60,735 nt of DNA from Ruminococcus sp. (GCA_015066975.1 SVNI01000005.1:1-60735); one strand, 5' to 3'; positions 31,614-41,403 are shown, counted from the first letter of the stretch. Numbers and translations: made by a program. Notes: a model not told the origin generated them from the letters alone.

Positions 31614-33650
31614 TTATGAATCTTCACGAATTTTCAAGTCTGTTTCGCTTTCTGTTTCGTCGGTTTCTTCTATGCCGTAGTATTTTTCATATAATTTCAG
31701 AATAGAGCGAATCATATATTTGGAATATTCTCCGCCCTCCACAATGCCGGCAAAGGCGATTTCCGGATTATCGGCAGGTGCATAGCCAATAAAGACAGAA
31801 TCCTGATAATGGCTGTCTGACTGGGGTGTACCTGTTTTGATGGCGACATCATAGCCGAGATTCTGAAGGGAATATTTTGACGGAAAACTGTTGCCGGAAG
31901 CCATAATCATGCCTTTTTCGATATTTTCATAGACATCATCATAGTTTAAATTAATTCTGTCAGCAACAGTAGGATTGGTTTTTTTCAGGCATTTTTTCTG
32001 ACTGTAGTCCCAGATGCTGTCTACCAGATACGGTTCATAGCGGATGCCCTTGTTGGCGATAGTATTTGCAACACAGGCGAGCTGTAAGGGAGTGACCATA
32101 GTTTCTCCGTTGCCGATACCAGCCTGCAAAACCTGGCCGACTGTCCATTCTATGCCGAGTTCCTGATATTTTTCAGGGGTTGCCATATATCCGGCAGAAT
32201 CTCTGGTTTCAATGCCGGTATTCTGCCCGATGCCGTATAATTTTGCATATTCTGCGATTTTATCAATATTCAGCATTCTGGAGAGCTCATAGAAATACGA
32301 GTTGCAGGAAACCATCAAAGCCCTTGCCACGGCGATATTGCTGTGATATCCGGTACAGCTAAAAGTCACATCATAATACTGATACTGTCTTCCGCAGAAA
32401 AATGTAGTATTTCCGTCGACAAGCCCTTCATTCAGTCCGGCAGTGGCAGTAATTGTCTTGAAAGTAGAACCTGGCCTGTATAATCCGAGTGTTGCCCGGT
32501 TATAGAGCGGATTACCGGAATCGTGAAGCAGTTCTTCATAATTCTCAGTATATTTTGTCAAATCATATGTCGGTGCAGTTGCTTCGCCGAGCACTGCGCC
32601 TGTTTTTGCATCCAGAACGACCAGTGCACCGCTGTTGATTTCGTTTCCGTCCTCATCTGTATAGCCGTCAAAATCTTCCAGAAAATTTTCCAGAATTTCC
32701 TGCAAGCCTTTCTGGAATTTGCTGTTGACAGTCAGTCTGACGGTATGTCCGGCTGTAACAGGTGTAGTAATCTCATCTGAAATGATTTCTCCGGCTTCAA
32801 ACGTAATGGTTCGGATACCGGGTTCGCCCTGCAATTCGGATTCCATAGCTTTTTCAATTCCGCTGATGCCGACAATCGCATCAAGCGAATAGCCCTTTGC
32901 GAGATATTCCTCTGCATTTTCGGCATAAATAGGCCCTGTTGTGCCGATTTCATGAGGAATGACATCTCCGGCCTCAATTCTGCGCTCTGGTATCTGCGAA
33001 ATCACAACCCCCTGCAATCTCAGTGAAAGCTGTGAAATTTCCGTCACAGTATCCATAGACAGTTCTTCGGCGACCTGAAACTGATTCGAGACTGAAAAGT
33101 CTGCCTGTGCCATTGCATACCGCAGGCCGGCAATCATGCGTTTCTGACGGGGGGTATACGCTTCATCAATCTGATATGTCTCACATAATATCTGCATACA
33201 GTTATCGGCCGTTGCGTAGTGATTCACGCCGATAATATCTTTCATATAATTCAAGTCATCCTGACTGACATCTATTCTGAACCGATAGGGCGAATTCATA
33301 GAAATCGGGAGCGTATCTGCCCACTGCACCTTATCTTCAGAAAGAATCTGCACCAGTTCGAGCAGAATTGCATTAGCTTTCTGGTCATCTGCCGGAAAGA
33401 GGGCTTTATCAATCATCACGGCATAAGTCACACGATTCCCGACAAGAAGCGTTCCTTCCGAATCGACAATTTCTCCTCTGGTAGGTGCAATGTTCTGTGT
33501 ATAGCTTGTCTGTACAGAAGTTTCGCGGTGATAATTCTGCGATTCCACAACCTGAATCTTCATGAGTCTCAGCGCACAGAAACAAGTACATGCCAGTACA
33601 AGAAGCACTGACAGCACTAATTTAATATATTCCGAAACAGTTCTTCTCAT
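31614..33650 (-). CDS. mrdA: Penicillin-binding protein 2 (class B transpeptidase)
   Basis: This 678-aa protein is the elongasome transpeptidase that cross-links new peptidoglycan along the side wall. It has an N-terminal membrane anchor (about 8-30), a dimerisation domain with TRGEIVDSEGTLL, and the transpeptidase domain with all three motifs: the serine of STFK (GSTFKTITA), SCN (VSCNSYFYELS) and KTGT (AIKTGTPQSDS). Length is typical. It follows mreD by 10 nt. Its place at the end of mreBCD is the classic order. Confidence 0.93.
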   Translation of the reverse strand: MRRTVSEYIKLVLSVLLVLACTCFCALRLMKIQVVESQNYHRETSVQTSYTQNIAPTRGEIVDSEGTLLVGNRVTYAVMIDKALFPADDQKANAILLELVQILSEDKVQWADTLPISMNSPYRFRIDVSQDDLNYMKDIIGVNHYATADNCMQILCETYQIDEAYTPRQKRMIAGLRYAMAQADFSVSNQFQVAEELSMDTVTEISQLSLRLQGVVISQIPERRIEAGDVIPHEIGTTGPIYAENAEEYLAKGYSLDAIVGISGIEKAMESELQGEPGIRTITFEAGEIISDEITTPVTAGHTVRLTVNSKFQKGLQEILENFLEDFDGYTDEDGNEINSGALVVLDAKTGAVLGEATAPTYDLTKYTENYEELLHDSGNPLYNRATLGLYRPGSTFKTITATAGLNEGLVDGNTTFFCGRQYQYYDVTFSCTGYHSNIAVARALMVSCNSYFYELSRMLNIDKIAEYAKLYGIGQNTGIETRDSAGYMATPEKYQELGIEWTVGQVLQAGIGNGETMVTPLQLACVANTIANKGIRYEPYLVDSIWDYSQKKCLKKTNPTVADRINLNYDDVYENIEKGMIMASGNSFPSKYSLQNLGYDVAIKTGTPQSDSHYQDSVFIGYAPADNPEIAFAGIVEGGEYSKYMIRSILKLYEKYYGIEETDETESETDLKIREDS

Positions 33651-33660
33651 ACATCACACC

Positions 33661-34233
33661 TTAATTCTGCATATCCTGCCAGTCTGACAGAATTGTTTTT
33701 TCAAGCTGATTAATTCTGCGGTTACGGCATTTTTCGGCAATTTTTTTAATCAGGAAATAGAAAACCACAGAAGATGCAATCGTCATCAGACAGCTTGGAA
33801 AAATAATTTTCTGCCAAATCAGAAATACATTCTCATAGCCCCAGACGGCATAATACAGCACATAATCCAGACATCCCTGTATCAGCGTACAGAGTGCTGT
33901 CAGAAAGAGCATATTGATTAGCTTTTGTCTCAGGAAATAGCGATATAGCAGTGAAATCACCACGCAGACTATCACCAGAAAGAACGCATCAAACCCCGGA
34001 AGCTTTCCGCAGGCCAAATCCAGAAGCAGACCGCAAACCGCACCGACAGCCATCGCCTGCAATTCGCCTGTATGCGAAGCAATGCACAATGCCAGCGGAA
34101 TCAGCACCAAAGGCTTGAGAGAACTTCCGGAAGTTTCAAACAGATAGCACAGTACGATAATCACCGCAAACAGAATCCACTGGACTGTCTGCAAGAACAG
34201 ATAATTCGATTTCTGAAATTTATTGCTGTACAT
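33661..34233 (-). CDS. mreD: Rod shape-determining protein MreD
   Basis: A 190-aa protein with five to six membrane helices and little sequence conservation, identified mainly by its position between mreC and pbp2 and by hydrophobic profile (QWILFAVIIVLCYLFETSGSS, AVGAVCGLLLDLACGKLPG). MreD bridges the MreB filaments and membrane synthases. Its start overlaps the mreC end by 14 nt. Confidence 0.85.
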   Translation of the reverse strand: MYSNKFQKSNYLFLQTVQWILFAVIIVLCYLFETSGSSLKPLVLIPLALCIASHTGELQAMAVGAVCGLLLDLACGKLPGFDAFFLVIVCVVISLLYRYFLRQKLINMLFLTALCTLIQGCLDYVLYYAVWGYENVFLIWQKIIFPSCLMTIASSVVFYFLIKKIAEKCRNRRINQLEKTILSDWQDMQN

Positions 34234-35083
34234 TGCCGTTTTCTGCCTTTCCGCTGAAATCTGTAATCACAACGACCAGACTCAGATTTTTCATATCTGA
34301 TGCAGGCTCTACCGAAGCATATGCTGTCAGCCCGGCATCATCCATAGAAACTTCTTTGACATAGCCGATTACATATCCTGCCGGGAACATGCCGTTTTCG
34401 CCTGTGGTCAGAATAATCCTGTCTTTTTTGAGATTTGTATTCTTATCCAGATACTGTAATTTGCATAAGCCGTCCAGCGCGAGCGAAACGCTTCCGGTCA
34501 GAATGCCTCTTTCTTTGGAAGCTCTTGTTCCTGCTGAAATGGATAATTCCGGAGAAAGAATCGTCGTGACTGTCGCAGTATGTGCGCCGAGTTCGGTAAT
34601 TACACCAACCAGCCCCATATCACTGACAACAGGGTCATACAGGCTGATACCGTCTTCTGACCCGCCGTCAATCATGAAGGCACAGAACGGGTCATTTGTG
34701 ACATAGCCTGTGACATCAAACGGCGAAGTCATAGAATAATCCTCGTGTTTTTCCTTGATGCCGATAAATGCCTGCAAGCGTTCAAGTTCTTCCTTCGTTG
34801 CTTCATAGTCGGCAAGTTCAGTATGCAGAGCATTGATTTCTTCTCTCAGCGCGCGGTTTTCTTCGTAATAGTCTTCGGCATTGCGGTATAAATCCAGACC
34901 GTATTCCACATGCTGTGAAATCGCATTGGAAGCCTTCTGAAACGGTGAAGCTATCATCTTGAAGATACCCACACCGCTGATAGTATATCCTCCGACAAAG
35001 ACTGCATACAGCATCAGGCCAATCAATAAGGCAAGCACCCAGAGGACAGCTTTACATTTCCCGCTTTTCAGAAAATTCAGCAT
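34220..35083 (-). CDS. mreC: Rod shape-determining protein MreC
   Basis: The 287-aa protein has one N-terminal membrane helix (about 14-34), a coiled coil (about 65-100, YEENRALREEINALHTELAD) and a C-terminal beta-barrel domain with VSDMGLVGVITELGAHTATV and LTTGENGMFPAGYVIG. MreC is the extracytoplasmic scaffold of the elongasome. It follows mreB by 18 nt and starts behind AGAGGA. Confidence 0.92.
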   Translation of the reverse strand: MLNFLKSGKCKAVLWVLALLIGLMLYAVFVGGYTISGVGIFKMIASPFQKASNAISQHVEYGLDLYRNAEDYYEENRALREEINALHTELADYEATKEELERLQAFIGIKEKHEDYSMTSPFDVTGYVTNDPFCAFMIDGGSEDGISLYDPVVSDMGLVGVITELGAHTATVTTILSPELSISAGTRASKERGILTGSVSLALDGLCKLQYLDKNTNLKKDRIILTTGENGMFPAGYVIGYVKEVSMDDAGLTAYASVEPASDMKNLSLVVVITDFSGKAENGNVQQ

Positions 35084-35101
35084 TTTGATTCCTCTTTTCT
35101 G

Positions 35102-36124
35102 TTATTTTTCATAATATTTCAGATATTCTATCAATGTATCCTGATACTTGTCCATATTTTCGAGCACTTTTCCCGCGCCTTCGGCTACGCAGTCGAGGGG
35201 ATATTCTGCAATATAGACCGGAATACCGGTTTCTCTGTTGATGAGTTTGTCAAGTCCCCGGAGCAGAGCACCTCCCCCAGCGAGCGTGATACCTTGGTCA
35301 ATGATATCTGCGGAAAGTTCCGGAGGGGTTTCTTCCAGTGTAGTCTTGATGGCATCCAGCACCCGTGAAAGCGGTTCTACCATAGCGTCACGGATTTCGG
35401 CAGAGGAAACAGTGACATTTTCCGGCAGACCGTTGAGCAGGTTTCTGCCTTTGATTTCCATTGTATCTTCATTTTCGCTGGGAAATGCCGAACCGATTGT
35501 TAATTTCACATTTTCGGCAGTTCTCTCGCCGATTAGCAGATTATATTTTTTCTTGACATAATTCATGATAGATGCATCAAACGCATCCCCGGCGCATTTC
35601 ACAGACCGGGAAGCGACAATGCCTCCCATGGAAATGACAGCGACTTCACTCGTACCGCCTCCGATATCCACAATCATGCTCCCGGTCGGTTCAGTAGTCG
35701 GAAGTCCCGCCCCGATAGCTGCGGCCATAGGTTCTTCAATAATAAACACCTGCCGGACACCTGCACTTTCGGTGACTTCGCGGACAGCATTTCTCTCGAC
35801 AGGTGTCACCCCAGACGGAATACAGATAGTCACTCTTGCCTTGGCGAACATATGCCCTTTCAGTGCTTTCCGGATAAATTCCTGCAACATAGTCACTGTC
35901 AAATCAAAATCAGCAATAACGCCTTCTCTGAGCGGTCTGACAGCGACAATCGAACCGGGTGTACGGCCAATGACCTGTTTGGCATCTTTTCCGACATAAC
36001 GTGCTTTTTCTGTTCTGGTATTGACGGCCACCACAGACGGTTCACGAAGTACAATCCCTTTTCCGCGCATATATACCAGGGTATTTGCTGTACCCAAATC
36101 AATGCCGATATCTTTTGTAAACAT
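35102..36124 (-). CDS. mreB: Rod shape-determining protein MreB
   Basis: MreB is the bacterial actin that guides side-wall synthesis. The 340-aa product has the actin-fold phosphate loops DIGIDLGTANTLVYMRGKGI (first 30 residues) and SMIVDIGGGTSEVAVISMGG, the connecting IIEEPMAAAIGAGLP, and the adenosine motif [25 protein letters not shown] precedes the ATG. First gene of mreBCD-pbp2. Confidence 0.95.
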   Translation of the reverse strand: MFTKDIGIDLGTANTLVYMRGKGIVLREPSVVAVNTRTEKARYVGKDAKQVIGRTPGSIVAVRPLREGVIADFDLTVTMLQEFIRKALKGHMFAKARVTICIPSGVTPVERNAVREVTESAGVRQVFIIEEPMAAAIGAGLPTTEPTGSMIVDIGGGTSEVAVISMGGIVASRSVKCAGDAFDASIMNYVKKKYNLLIGERTAENVKLTIGSAFPSENEDTMEIKGRNLLNGLPENVTVSSAEIRDAMVEPLSRVLDAIKTTLEETPPELSADIIDQGITLAGGGALLRGLDKLINRETGIPVYIAEYPLDCVAEGAGKVLENMDKYQDTLIEYLKYYEK

Positions 36125-36167
36125 GTTTTCTTCTCCTTTTGTTCAAAAAAATCTATCTCTGTTATTT

Positions 36168-36196
36168 ATTATAGCATGACTTTCAGCAGAAAACAA
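36168..36196 (-). promoter_or_regulatory. sigma-A promoter of mreBCD-pbp2
   Basis: Minus-strand TTGTTT (36191-36196) and TATAAT (36168-36173), 17-bp spacer, extended -10 TGC compensating for the weak -35 box. Confidence 0.7.
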
Positions 36197-36236
36197 GCTT
36201 TTTCCGGATTTTTTTATGTATCCGGAGAGAAATTTC

Positions 36237-36497
36237 TCACAGTCCCAGCGCACCTTTCAGTTTGGGATAGCACATCAGTCCGACAATAATCATCAGAATT
36301 TCTGAAACACATATATGAATCTGGAATCCGAGTGTAATCTCAAATATTTTCAGATTCAGCGTAAACGCATCAATGCCGACTTCAAAAATTTTCCCCAGCC
36401 ATACAATGCTGGAAACACTTCTTGAAAAATCGCCTATCAGACTGCCGACTACTACCGAAGCAAGCAGGACAGCAAACATCAGAAGTCCTTGTTTCAT
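36237..36497 (-). CDS. DUF4321 small membrane protein
   Basis: An 86-aa protein with two to three membrane helices, MLFAVLLASVVVGSLIGD-like start and EITLGFQIHICVSEILMIIVGLM near the end, matching the DUF4321 pattern common in Clostridia next to cell-wall and mre genes. Function unknown. It follows dut by 37 nt and is the last gene before mreB. Confidence 0.75.
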   Translation of the reverse strand: MKQGLLMFAVLLASVVVGSLIGDFSRSVSSIVWLGKIFEVGIDAFTLNLKIFEITLGFQIHICVSEILMIIVGLMCYPKLKGALGL

Positions 36498-36534
36498 TGC
36501 AGATTCTCCTTTTTATGATTAAAATTATCTTATC

Positions 36535-36975
36535 TTATTTCACACCGCTTGAGCCGAAACCGGATGCGCCTCTTTCTGTTTCGTCAAGAGTATCTGTCTC
36601 CAGAATTTCAGGAAAAGGGACGGGCATCAGAACAGCCTGTGCGATTCTCATGCCGTGTTCAACAATAAAATCCTGCTGACTGATATTATGCAGAGGAATT
36701 TTCCATTCTCCGCGATAATCGCTGTCCACCACACCGACGGCATTTGCCAGTGTGATGCCGTTTTTAGAAGCCAGTCCGGAACGTGGAAAAATCAGAATGA
36801 CCGTTCCGGCATCAGACGGCTGACAGGCGATTCCCAGCGGAATCATCACAGTTTCGCCGGGCTTTATGATAACAGATTCTTCCAGACAAGCATATAAATC
36901 CGCCCCGGCACTGTAAGCTGTCGCCCTTGTCGGCAGAATTGCGTTTTCCTTGCACTTCTTGAAAAATAACTGCAT
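36535..36975 (-). CDS. dut: dUTP diphosphatase
   Basis: Dut hydrolyses dUTP to dUMP, keeping uracil out of DNA. All five trimeric dUTPase motifs are present in the 146-aa protein: AYSAGADLYA, FPRSGLASKNG, GVVDSDYRGEW, RIAQAVLMPV and the glycine-rich RGASGFGSSG at the C-terminus. The ATG overlaps the stop of the U32 gene (TGATG), so translation is coupled. Confidence 0.95.
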   Translation of the reverse strand: MQLFFKKCKENAILPTRATAYSAGADLYACLEESVIIKPGETVMIPLGIACQPSDAGTVILIFPRSGLASKNGITLANAVGVVDSDYRGEWKIPLHNISQQDFIVEHGMRIAQAVLMPVPFPEILETDTLDETERGASGFGSSGVK

Positions 36976-39014
36976 CAGTGCAGACCTCCTTTAAAATATA
37001 AGCCGTTTGTGCGTTTTTCCGGAATTTTCCGGGATTCTGTCTCATAATCATGCAGAATCTGCCTAATTTGTTCCGATGTTTCTTCTGTGAAATAGAAATC
37101 CTGATACTCCAGTGCGGAAAATTCCTGTAATTTATCAGCAATCCACAAAATTTCAGAATTCAGCATTTCGATATAGTCATATTCCTGACTGCACAGCAGA
37201 GGGAATTTTCTTCCCGTGCGGTCAGTGAGTGTGCAGTTCCTGTGATGACAGCCGTCCTGTGATTTTATCGGACATACCCTGAAAAGCATCATCGGCAGAC
37301 GGCCATAGACGAATGCACCGCCGGAAACGCTTTCTGCAAGGGCATTCAGGCTTTTTGCAGACAATTCATAAGAGAATACAGTATCCTGCAAGCCCTGTTC
37401 TGCAAGGCTCTGCGCCGTGACGGAATTCGTACAGTTCAGACCGAATCCGCCGTGCAGAACAAATCCCATCTCCCTGCCGATTCTGATATCTGCAAGATTA
37501 TGACAGAGCAGATGCCGATATCCTTTCTGATATAACTCTTTCAGCTTCTGAATATATTTCTTTTCGTTCCGGATAATCCGGGGGGCTTCGATATAATTCG
37601 ACAGTTCCGGTTTGCAGTTCAGTGCAAGCGATACCGGCAGACAGAAAATTTCTCCGGAAATATCCTGCATCTGTGAAAGCTTCCGGATGTGCAGTCTTTT
37701 TCTGACAGTGTGATGCTGTTCTGTCTTCTCCGGAATCTGAACGCTGTTTTCCGGATGAATTTCATAAACAGGCGTATTGTGCCGGATTCGTTCTGTATTC
37801 ATGGCTTCGACAGCATTCCGCCTGAGCGCATTACACTGTGAGGCCGATAAAATCATTCCGTCCGGATTGTCTAACTCCACATTCCGGCAGGAATAGACAG
37901 TATCTCCTAATTTTTGCATACTTTTCCGAAGTGTTTCAGGAGTGAGAGGTGCTTTCAGAGCTGTTTCCGGAATTTCGCCGGAAACTGTCACAGTATTCCC
38001 GTCACCGTCCGAAACTGTCAGCAAAGACGGCTGATTCTGTATCAGCTTCATAGAGAAATCCAGTTCCGTGATAACTCTTTCTTTCTGATATCCTGCCTGA
38101 ATTTCTTTAAAAACTTTCTGTCCGGCGAGAACATCTTCTTTCCGGCGATAACCGAACATATTCTTTCTGATTCCGGTGAAATAGCCATCTGTAAAACCGC
38201 TTCGGGAGAAAACCGCCTGAAGCGTTTCCATATCCGGCTGATGTCCTTCCAGAGCCATTCTGAGTGCCGTCACCGCAGAAGCGACATATTCAGGACGTTT
38301 CATTCTGCCTTCGATTTTGAACGAATCCACACCGATTGCTTTCAGTTCCTGCACATGTTCGACAAGGCTCAAATCCTTGAGCGACAGTGCTGCCGGATTC
38401 TTTCCGGCAGGGGTTTTCCACGGCAGACGGCAGGCCTGTGCACATTGTCCGCGGTTGGCACTTCTGCCTCCTGCAACAGCCGAAAAACTGCACTGTCCCG
38501 AAACTGACATGCACAGCGCACCATGCACAAAAACCTCTGTTTCGACAGGAAGCGCACATAATAATTTCAAATCTTCGAGGGACAATTCACGGGCGGCGAC
38601 AATCCGGGAACAGCCCAGTGTCTTCGCCTGTAATGCGCCCTCTGCGTTATGGATGCTCATCTGTGTGGAAGCGTGAACCGACATTTCCGGAATGCTGTTT
38701 TTTATGATTTTCAGAATGCCCAAATCTTGAACAATACATGCATCAATGCCGGATTCGGCAGCTTTCCGGATAAATTCCTGAAACTCCGGTAATTCCTTAT
38801 CTGTCAGAAGCGTATTGACAGCAAGATGCAGTTTTGCACCGTACAGGTGACAGAGTTCAGAAGCCTGTTTCAGTTCCTGCAAATCGAAATTGACGGCACT
38901 GCTTCGGGCAGAATAGGCTTTTGCGCCGACATAGACGGCATCTGCACCGCAGCGGAGTGCAGCAATCAGTGTTTCCATGCTTCCAGCGGGAGCTAAGATT
39001 TCAGGATTTGCCAT
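36975..39014 (-). CDS. Peptidase U32 family protein
   Basis: The product (679 aa from the ATG at 39014) starts with ANPEILAPAGSMETLIAALR, the U32 signature, and has DAVYVGAKAYSARSSA and a four-cysteine Fe-S-type cluster, CMSVSGQCSF and NRGQCAQACR (near residues 165-195). Large two-part U32 proteins like this act in tRNA or rRNA hydroxylation (TrhP, RlhA) in other bacteria; proteolysis is not established. The C-terminal half adds a second barrel-like domain with CPIKSQDGCHHRNC. A TTG at 39035 could add 7 residues. The start lies within the end of zapA. Confidence 0.88.
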   Translation of the reverse strand: MANPEILAPAGSMETLIAALRCGADAVYVGAKAYSARSSAVNFDLQELKQASELCHLYGAKLHLAVNTLLTDKELPEFQEFIRKAAESGIDACIVQDLGILKIIKNSIPEMSVHASTQMSIHNAEGALQAKTLGCSRIVAARELSLEDLKLLCALPVETEVFVHGALCMSVSGQCSFSAVAGGRSANRGQCAQACRLPWKTPAGKNPAALSLKDLSLVEHVQELKAIGVDSFKIEGRMKRPEYVASAVTALRMALEGHQPDMETLQAVFSRSGFTDGYFTGIRKNMFGYRRKEDVLAGQKVFKEIQAGYQKERVITELDFSMKLIQNQPSLLTVSDGDGNTVTVSGEIPETALKAPLTPETLRKSMQKLGDTVYSCRNVELDNPDGMILSASQCNALRRNAVEAMNTERIRHNTPVYEIHPENSVQIPEKTEQHHTVRKRLHIRKLSQMQDISGEIFCLPVSLALNCKPELSNYIEAPRIIRNEKKYIQKLKELYQKGYRHLLCHNLADIRIGREMGFVLHGGFGLNCTNSVTAQSLAEQGLQDTVFSYELSAKSLNALAESVSGGAFVYGRLPMMLFRVCPIKSQDGCHHRNCTLTDRTGRKFPLLCSQEYDYIEMLNSEILWIADKLQEFSALEYQDFYFTEETSEQIRQILHDYETESRKIPEKRTNGLYFKGGLH

Positions 39015-39381
39015 TGTGATTAATACTTTCTGCAAGTCGCTTGAGCTTTAAGGAATTTTCAAGCTGTTCGATTTTGGAGCGCATGACTTCCATTTCTTTG
39101 AGAGCAGCATCACGTTCCATTCTGGCGCGTCCGGCTTCATCCACATATTCTTTTGTTTGAGCGGAAATTTCTTCGAGACGCTTGTTGGATTTATTCAAAT
39201 CATCCAGAGCGGACAGAGCAGCCATGATTGCAGCATTATACTGTGAAACGCCGAGTCTGTCCATAGAATCTGTAATTTTATTTTCGAGTGTTCTTGCGAG
39301 TCCGTAAACATAATTAGGTGCTTCTGCGGTCTGCATAACATAATCTTTTCCACAGATAACGACTTTTACTTTATTCATCAT
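39001..39381 (-). CDS. zapA: Cell division protein ZapA
   Basis: ZapA stabilises FtsZ bundles at the division site. The 126-aa product has the ZapA globular head (NKVKVVICGKDYVMQTAEAP, YVYGLARTLENKI, AAIMAALSALDDL) followed by a coiled coil (about 70-120). Start: I choose ATG at 39381, 11 nt after AGGAG; TTG at 39387 and a second ATG at 39378 are alternatives. Overlaps the U32 gene by 14 nt and lies 22 nt after the LexA-like gene. Confidence 0.88.
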   Translation of the reverse strand: MMNKVKVVICGKDYVMQTAEAPNYVYGLARTLENKITDSMDRLGVSQYNAAIMAALSALDDLNKSNKRLEEISAQTKEYVDEAGRARMERDAALKEMEVMRSKIEQLENSLKLKRLAESINHNGKS

Positions 39382-39403
39382 AATCAATTCAACTCCTGTT
39401 CGT

Positions 39404-39931
39404 TCAGAAATGCCGTATTGCAGAAACTACTGTCCCGACAGCCCTGTAACCGCCGGGCAGTTCCCTGTCAGTCAGTTTCAGTTCTCCGGAGTCGTTCAGG
39501 AAAACTGTAATTTTTCCATACTGCTGTATATCATTTTTTTCGGCAATGAGCATATCACCCCGCAGAAACGCAAATTCCGGATATTCGCTTTCCAGACAAA
39601 AGGCAAATAACGGATGCTTATGCTTTACTTCAGAAAGAAAATCATAATAGCGGATGATATTGCATTCGTCCAGAGTTTCAGAATTTTCCCGGATACCGCT
39701 GATAACCGGAATTCCCTCCGGAACGGAAGAAGACACAAAAATAGCGCGTTTTTTTGCAGAATCTATCTGTAATTTTCCATCTTTTTCGAGCTGATGCAGA
39801 TAACGGTGTACGGTCGAAGTAGACCGCACTCCGACTGCCTGCATAATTTCGCGGACGGATGGCGCGATACCATTCTGACGGATGCATTTCTGTACAAATT
39901 CCAGAATATCTTCTGACCTCTGATTATTCAT
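39404..39931 (-). CDS. LexA-like repressor with inactive S24 peptidase domain
   Basis: The 175-aa protein has a LexA winged helix (residues 1-65; APSVREIMQAVGVRSTSTVH, RYLHQLEKDGKL) and a C-terminal domain that aligns with the LexA peptidase, but every catalytic element is altered. The Ala-Gly cleavage site reads Glu82-Asn83, the nucleophile serine position is Tyr117 (SEYP where GDSM is expected) and the general-base lysine position is Thr154 (LKLT). It should therefore not self-cleave with RecA. It overlaps murC by 8 nt and precedes zapA, in a wall-and-division operon. A regulator that no longer answers to the SOS signal is inferred. Confidence 0.8.
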   Translation of the reverse strand: MNNQRSEDILEFVQKCIRQNGIAPSVREIMQAVGVRSTSTVHRYLHQLEKDGKLQIDSAKKRAIFVSSSVPEGIPVISGIRENSETLDECNIIRYYDFLSEVKHKHPLFAFCLESEYPEFAFLRGDMLIAEKNDIQQYGKITVFLNDSGELKLTDRELPGGYRAVGTVVSAIRHF

Positions 39932-41351
39932 ATTGTTTCTCCTTTAATTTTTCAAGAATCATTTTAGCGACTTTGTTGATGTCGCCACAGCCCATAGTCA
40001 GCACCAAATCGCCGGGCTGAACATGTTCGGTCACATACTTGCAGACATCATCAAAATTCTGATATTTGCGTTCATCGGTATATTCTGCGGATTCGTCCTG
40101 CGGAAACCAGACTGTTTTGTCTTTATTCATGATTTCAGCAAGATTTCTGGTATAGATATTCCAGGTATTCTTCTCTCTTGAACCCATGATATCTGTTAAG
40201 ACAGCAATATCTGCAATGCTGAGAGCTTCGGCGAATTCTTCGAGATGCTGGGCAGTTCTGGAGAATGTGAACGGCTGGAATACTGCCCAGATGCGCTTAT
40301 AGGGCATTTCTCTGGCAGCTCTGAGGGTTGCGGTCAGTTCTGTAGGATGATGTGCATAATCATCTGCAATGGTCACACCGTTGACTTCGCCCTTGATTTC
40401 AAATCTTCTGCCTGCGCCGTGAAAAGCTTTCAGTCCGTTCTGAATCTGTTCAAACGGAATGCCGATATTATCGCAGGCGGCAACTGCGGCAAGAGAATTC
40501 AGAATATTATGCTCACCGGGAACTTGAATGACAATTTTTCCGAGTTCCTGAGCGTTTTTCAGAACTGTATAGCACATCTGACCGCCGAGATGTTCCGGAT
40601 TGACAGCGCGGTAATTGTTATTTTCTCCGTAGCCGAAAGAAATCATTTCTTTTCCGGAAATGCCTTCTACTGCCTTGCAGGTGTTGGCATCATCACCGTT
40701 ATAGATAATTGTTTTGGAAGTCAGTTCACAGAATTTATGGAATGACTTGATAATATTATCCACAGTCTTGAAATAATCCAGATGGTCAGCATCAATATTC
40801 AGGATGACAGCAGTATCCGGATAGAGTTTCAGGAACGTGTCAACAAATTCGCAGGATTCGCAGACGAAAATATCACTTGTGCCGGCGCATCCGCTTCCGC
40901 CGATACAGGGGAGCTTTCCGCCGATAAAAGCAGACAAGTCCACTCCGGCATCATGCAGAATCTGTGCGAGCATGGAAGTGGTTGTTGTCTTGCCGTGCGT
41001 ACCGGATACACATACTGCATTCTGATACCAACTGCTGACAATGCCTAACAATTCGCTTCGTTCGAGCACAGGCACACCGGAAGCTCTGGCAGCAATCAGT
41101 TCCGGATTGTCTGCCATAATCGCGGCCGTATGCACAATTAAGTCAGCACCCTCGATATTTTCGGCTCTCTGACCGAACATGACCGGAATACCCATATTCC
41201 GGACAGCCTGAAGGGTTTCGGTTTCATTGTTATCCGAACCTGTCAGATAAAATCCCTTGGAATGCAGAATCTGTGCGAGCGGATACATACCGCTTCCGCC
41301 GATTCCGATAAAGTGAATATGTTTTTTTTCGTCTAAAATTGATTTGTTCAT
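39924..41351 (-). CDS. murC: UDP-N-acetylmuramate-L-alanine ligase
   Basis: MurC adds L-Ala to UDP-MurNAc, the first amino acid of the peptidoglycan stem. From the ATG at 41351 (6 nt after AGGTG) the protein has 475 aa: the Rossmann-like IHFIGIGGSGMYPLAQIL, ATP loop SGTHGKTTTTSML, LNIDADHLDYF and the C-terminal FHGAGRRFEIKGE and DDYAHHPTELTATL. First gene of the murC-lexA-like-zapA-U32-dut-DUF4321 operon. Confidence 0.95.
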   Translation of the reverse strand: MNKSILDEKKHIHFIGIGGSGMYPLAQILHSKGFYLTGSDNNETETLQAVRNMGIPVMFGQRAENIEGADLIVHTAAIMADNPELIAARASGVPVLERSELLGIVSSWYQNAVCVSGTHGKTTTTSMLAQILHDAGVDLSAFIGGKLPCIGGSGCAGTSDIFVCESCEFVDTFLKLYPDTAVILNIDADHLDYFKTVDNIIKSFHKFCELTSKTIIYNGDDANTCKAVEGISGKEMISFGYGENNNYRAVNPEHLGGQMCYTVLKNAQELGKIVIQVPGEHNILNSLAAVAACDNIGIPFEQIQNGLKAFHGAGRRFEIKGEVNGVTIADDYAHHPTELTATLRAAREMPYKRIWAVFQPFTFSRTAQHLEEFAEALSIADIAVLTDIMGSREKNTWNIYTRNLAEIMNKDKTVWFPQDESAEYTDERKYQNFDDVCKYVTEHVQPGDLVLTMGCGDINKVAKMILEKLKEKQYE

Positions 41352-41403
41352 AAAATACACCTAATTTCTTCTTATTTAGTACACAAATTGCGTTTATACT
41401 ATT

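Noticed and set aside
36195-36235. A terminator after the DUF4321 gene (TCCGGAT/ATCCGGA hairpin)
   Set aside because: The T-run lies inside the loop and none follows the stem in the needed direction, so I do not call it a terminator.
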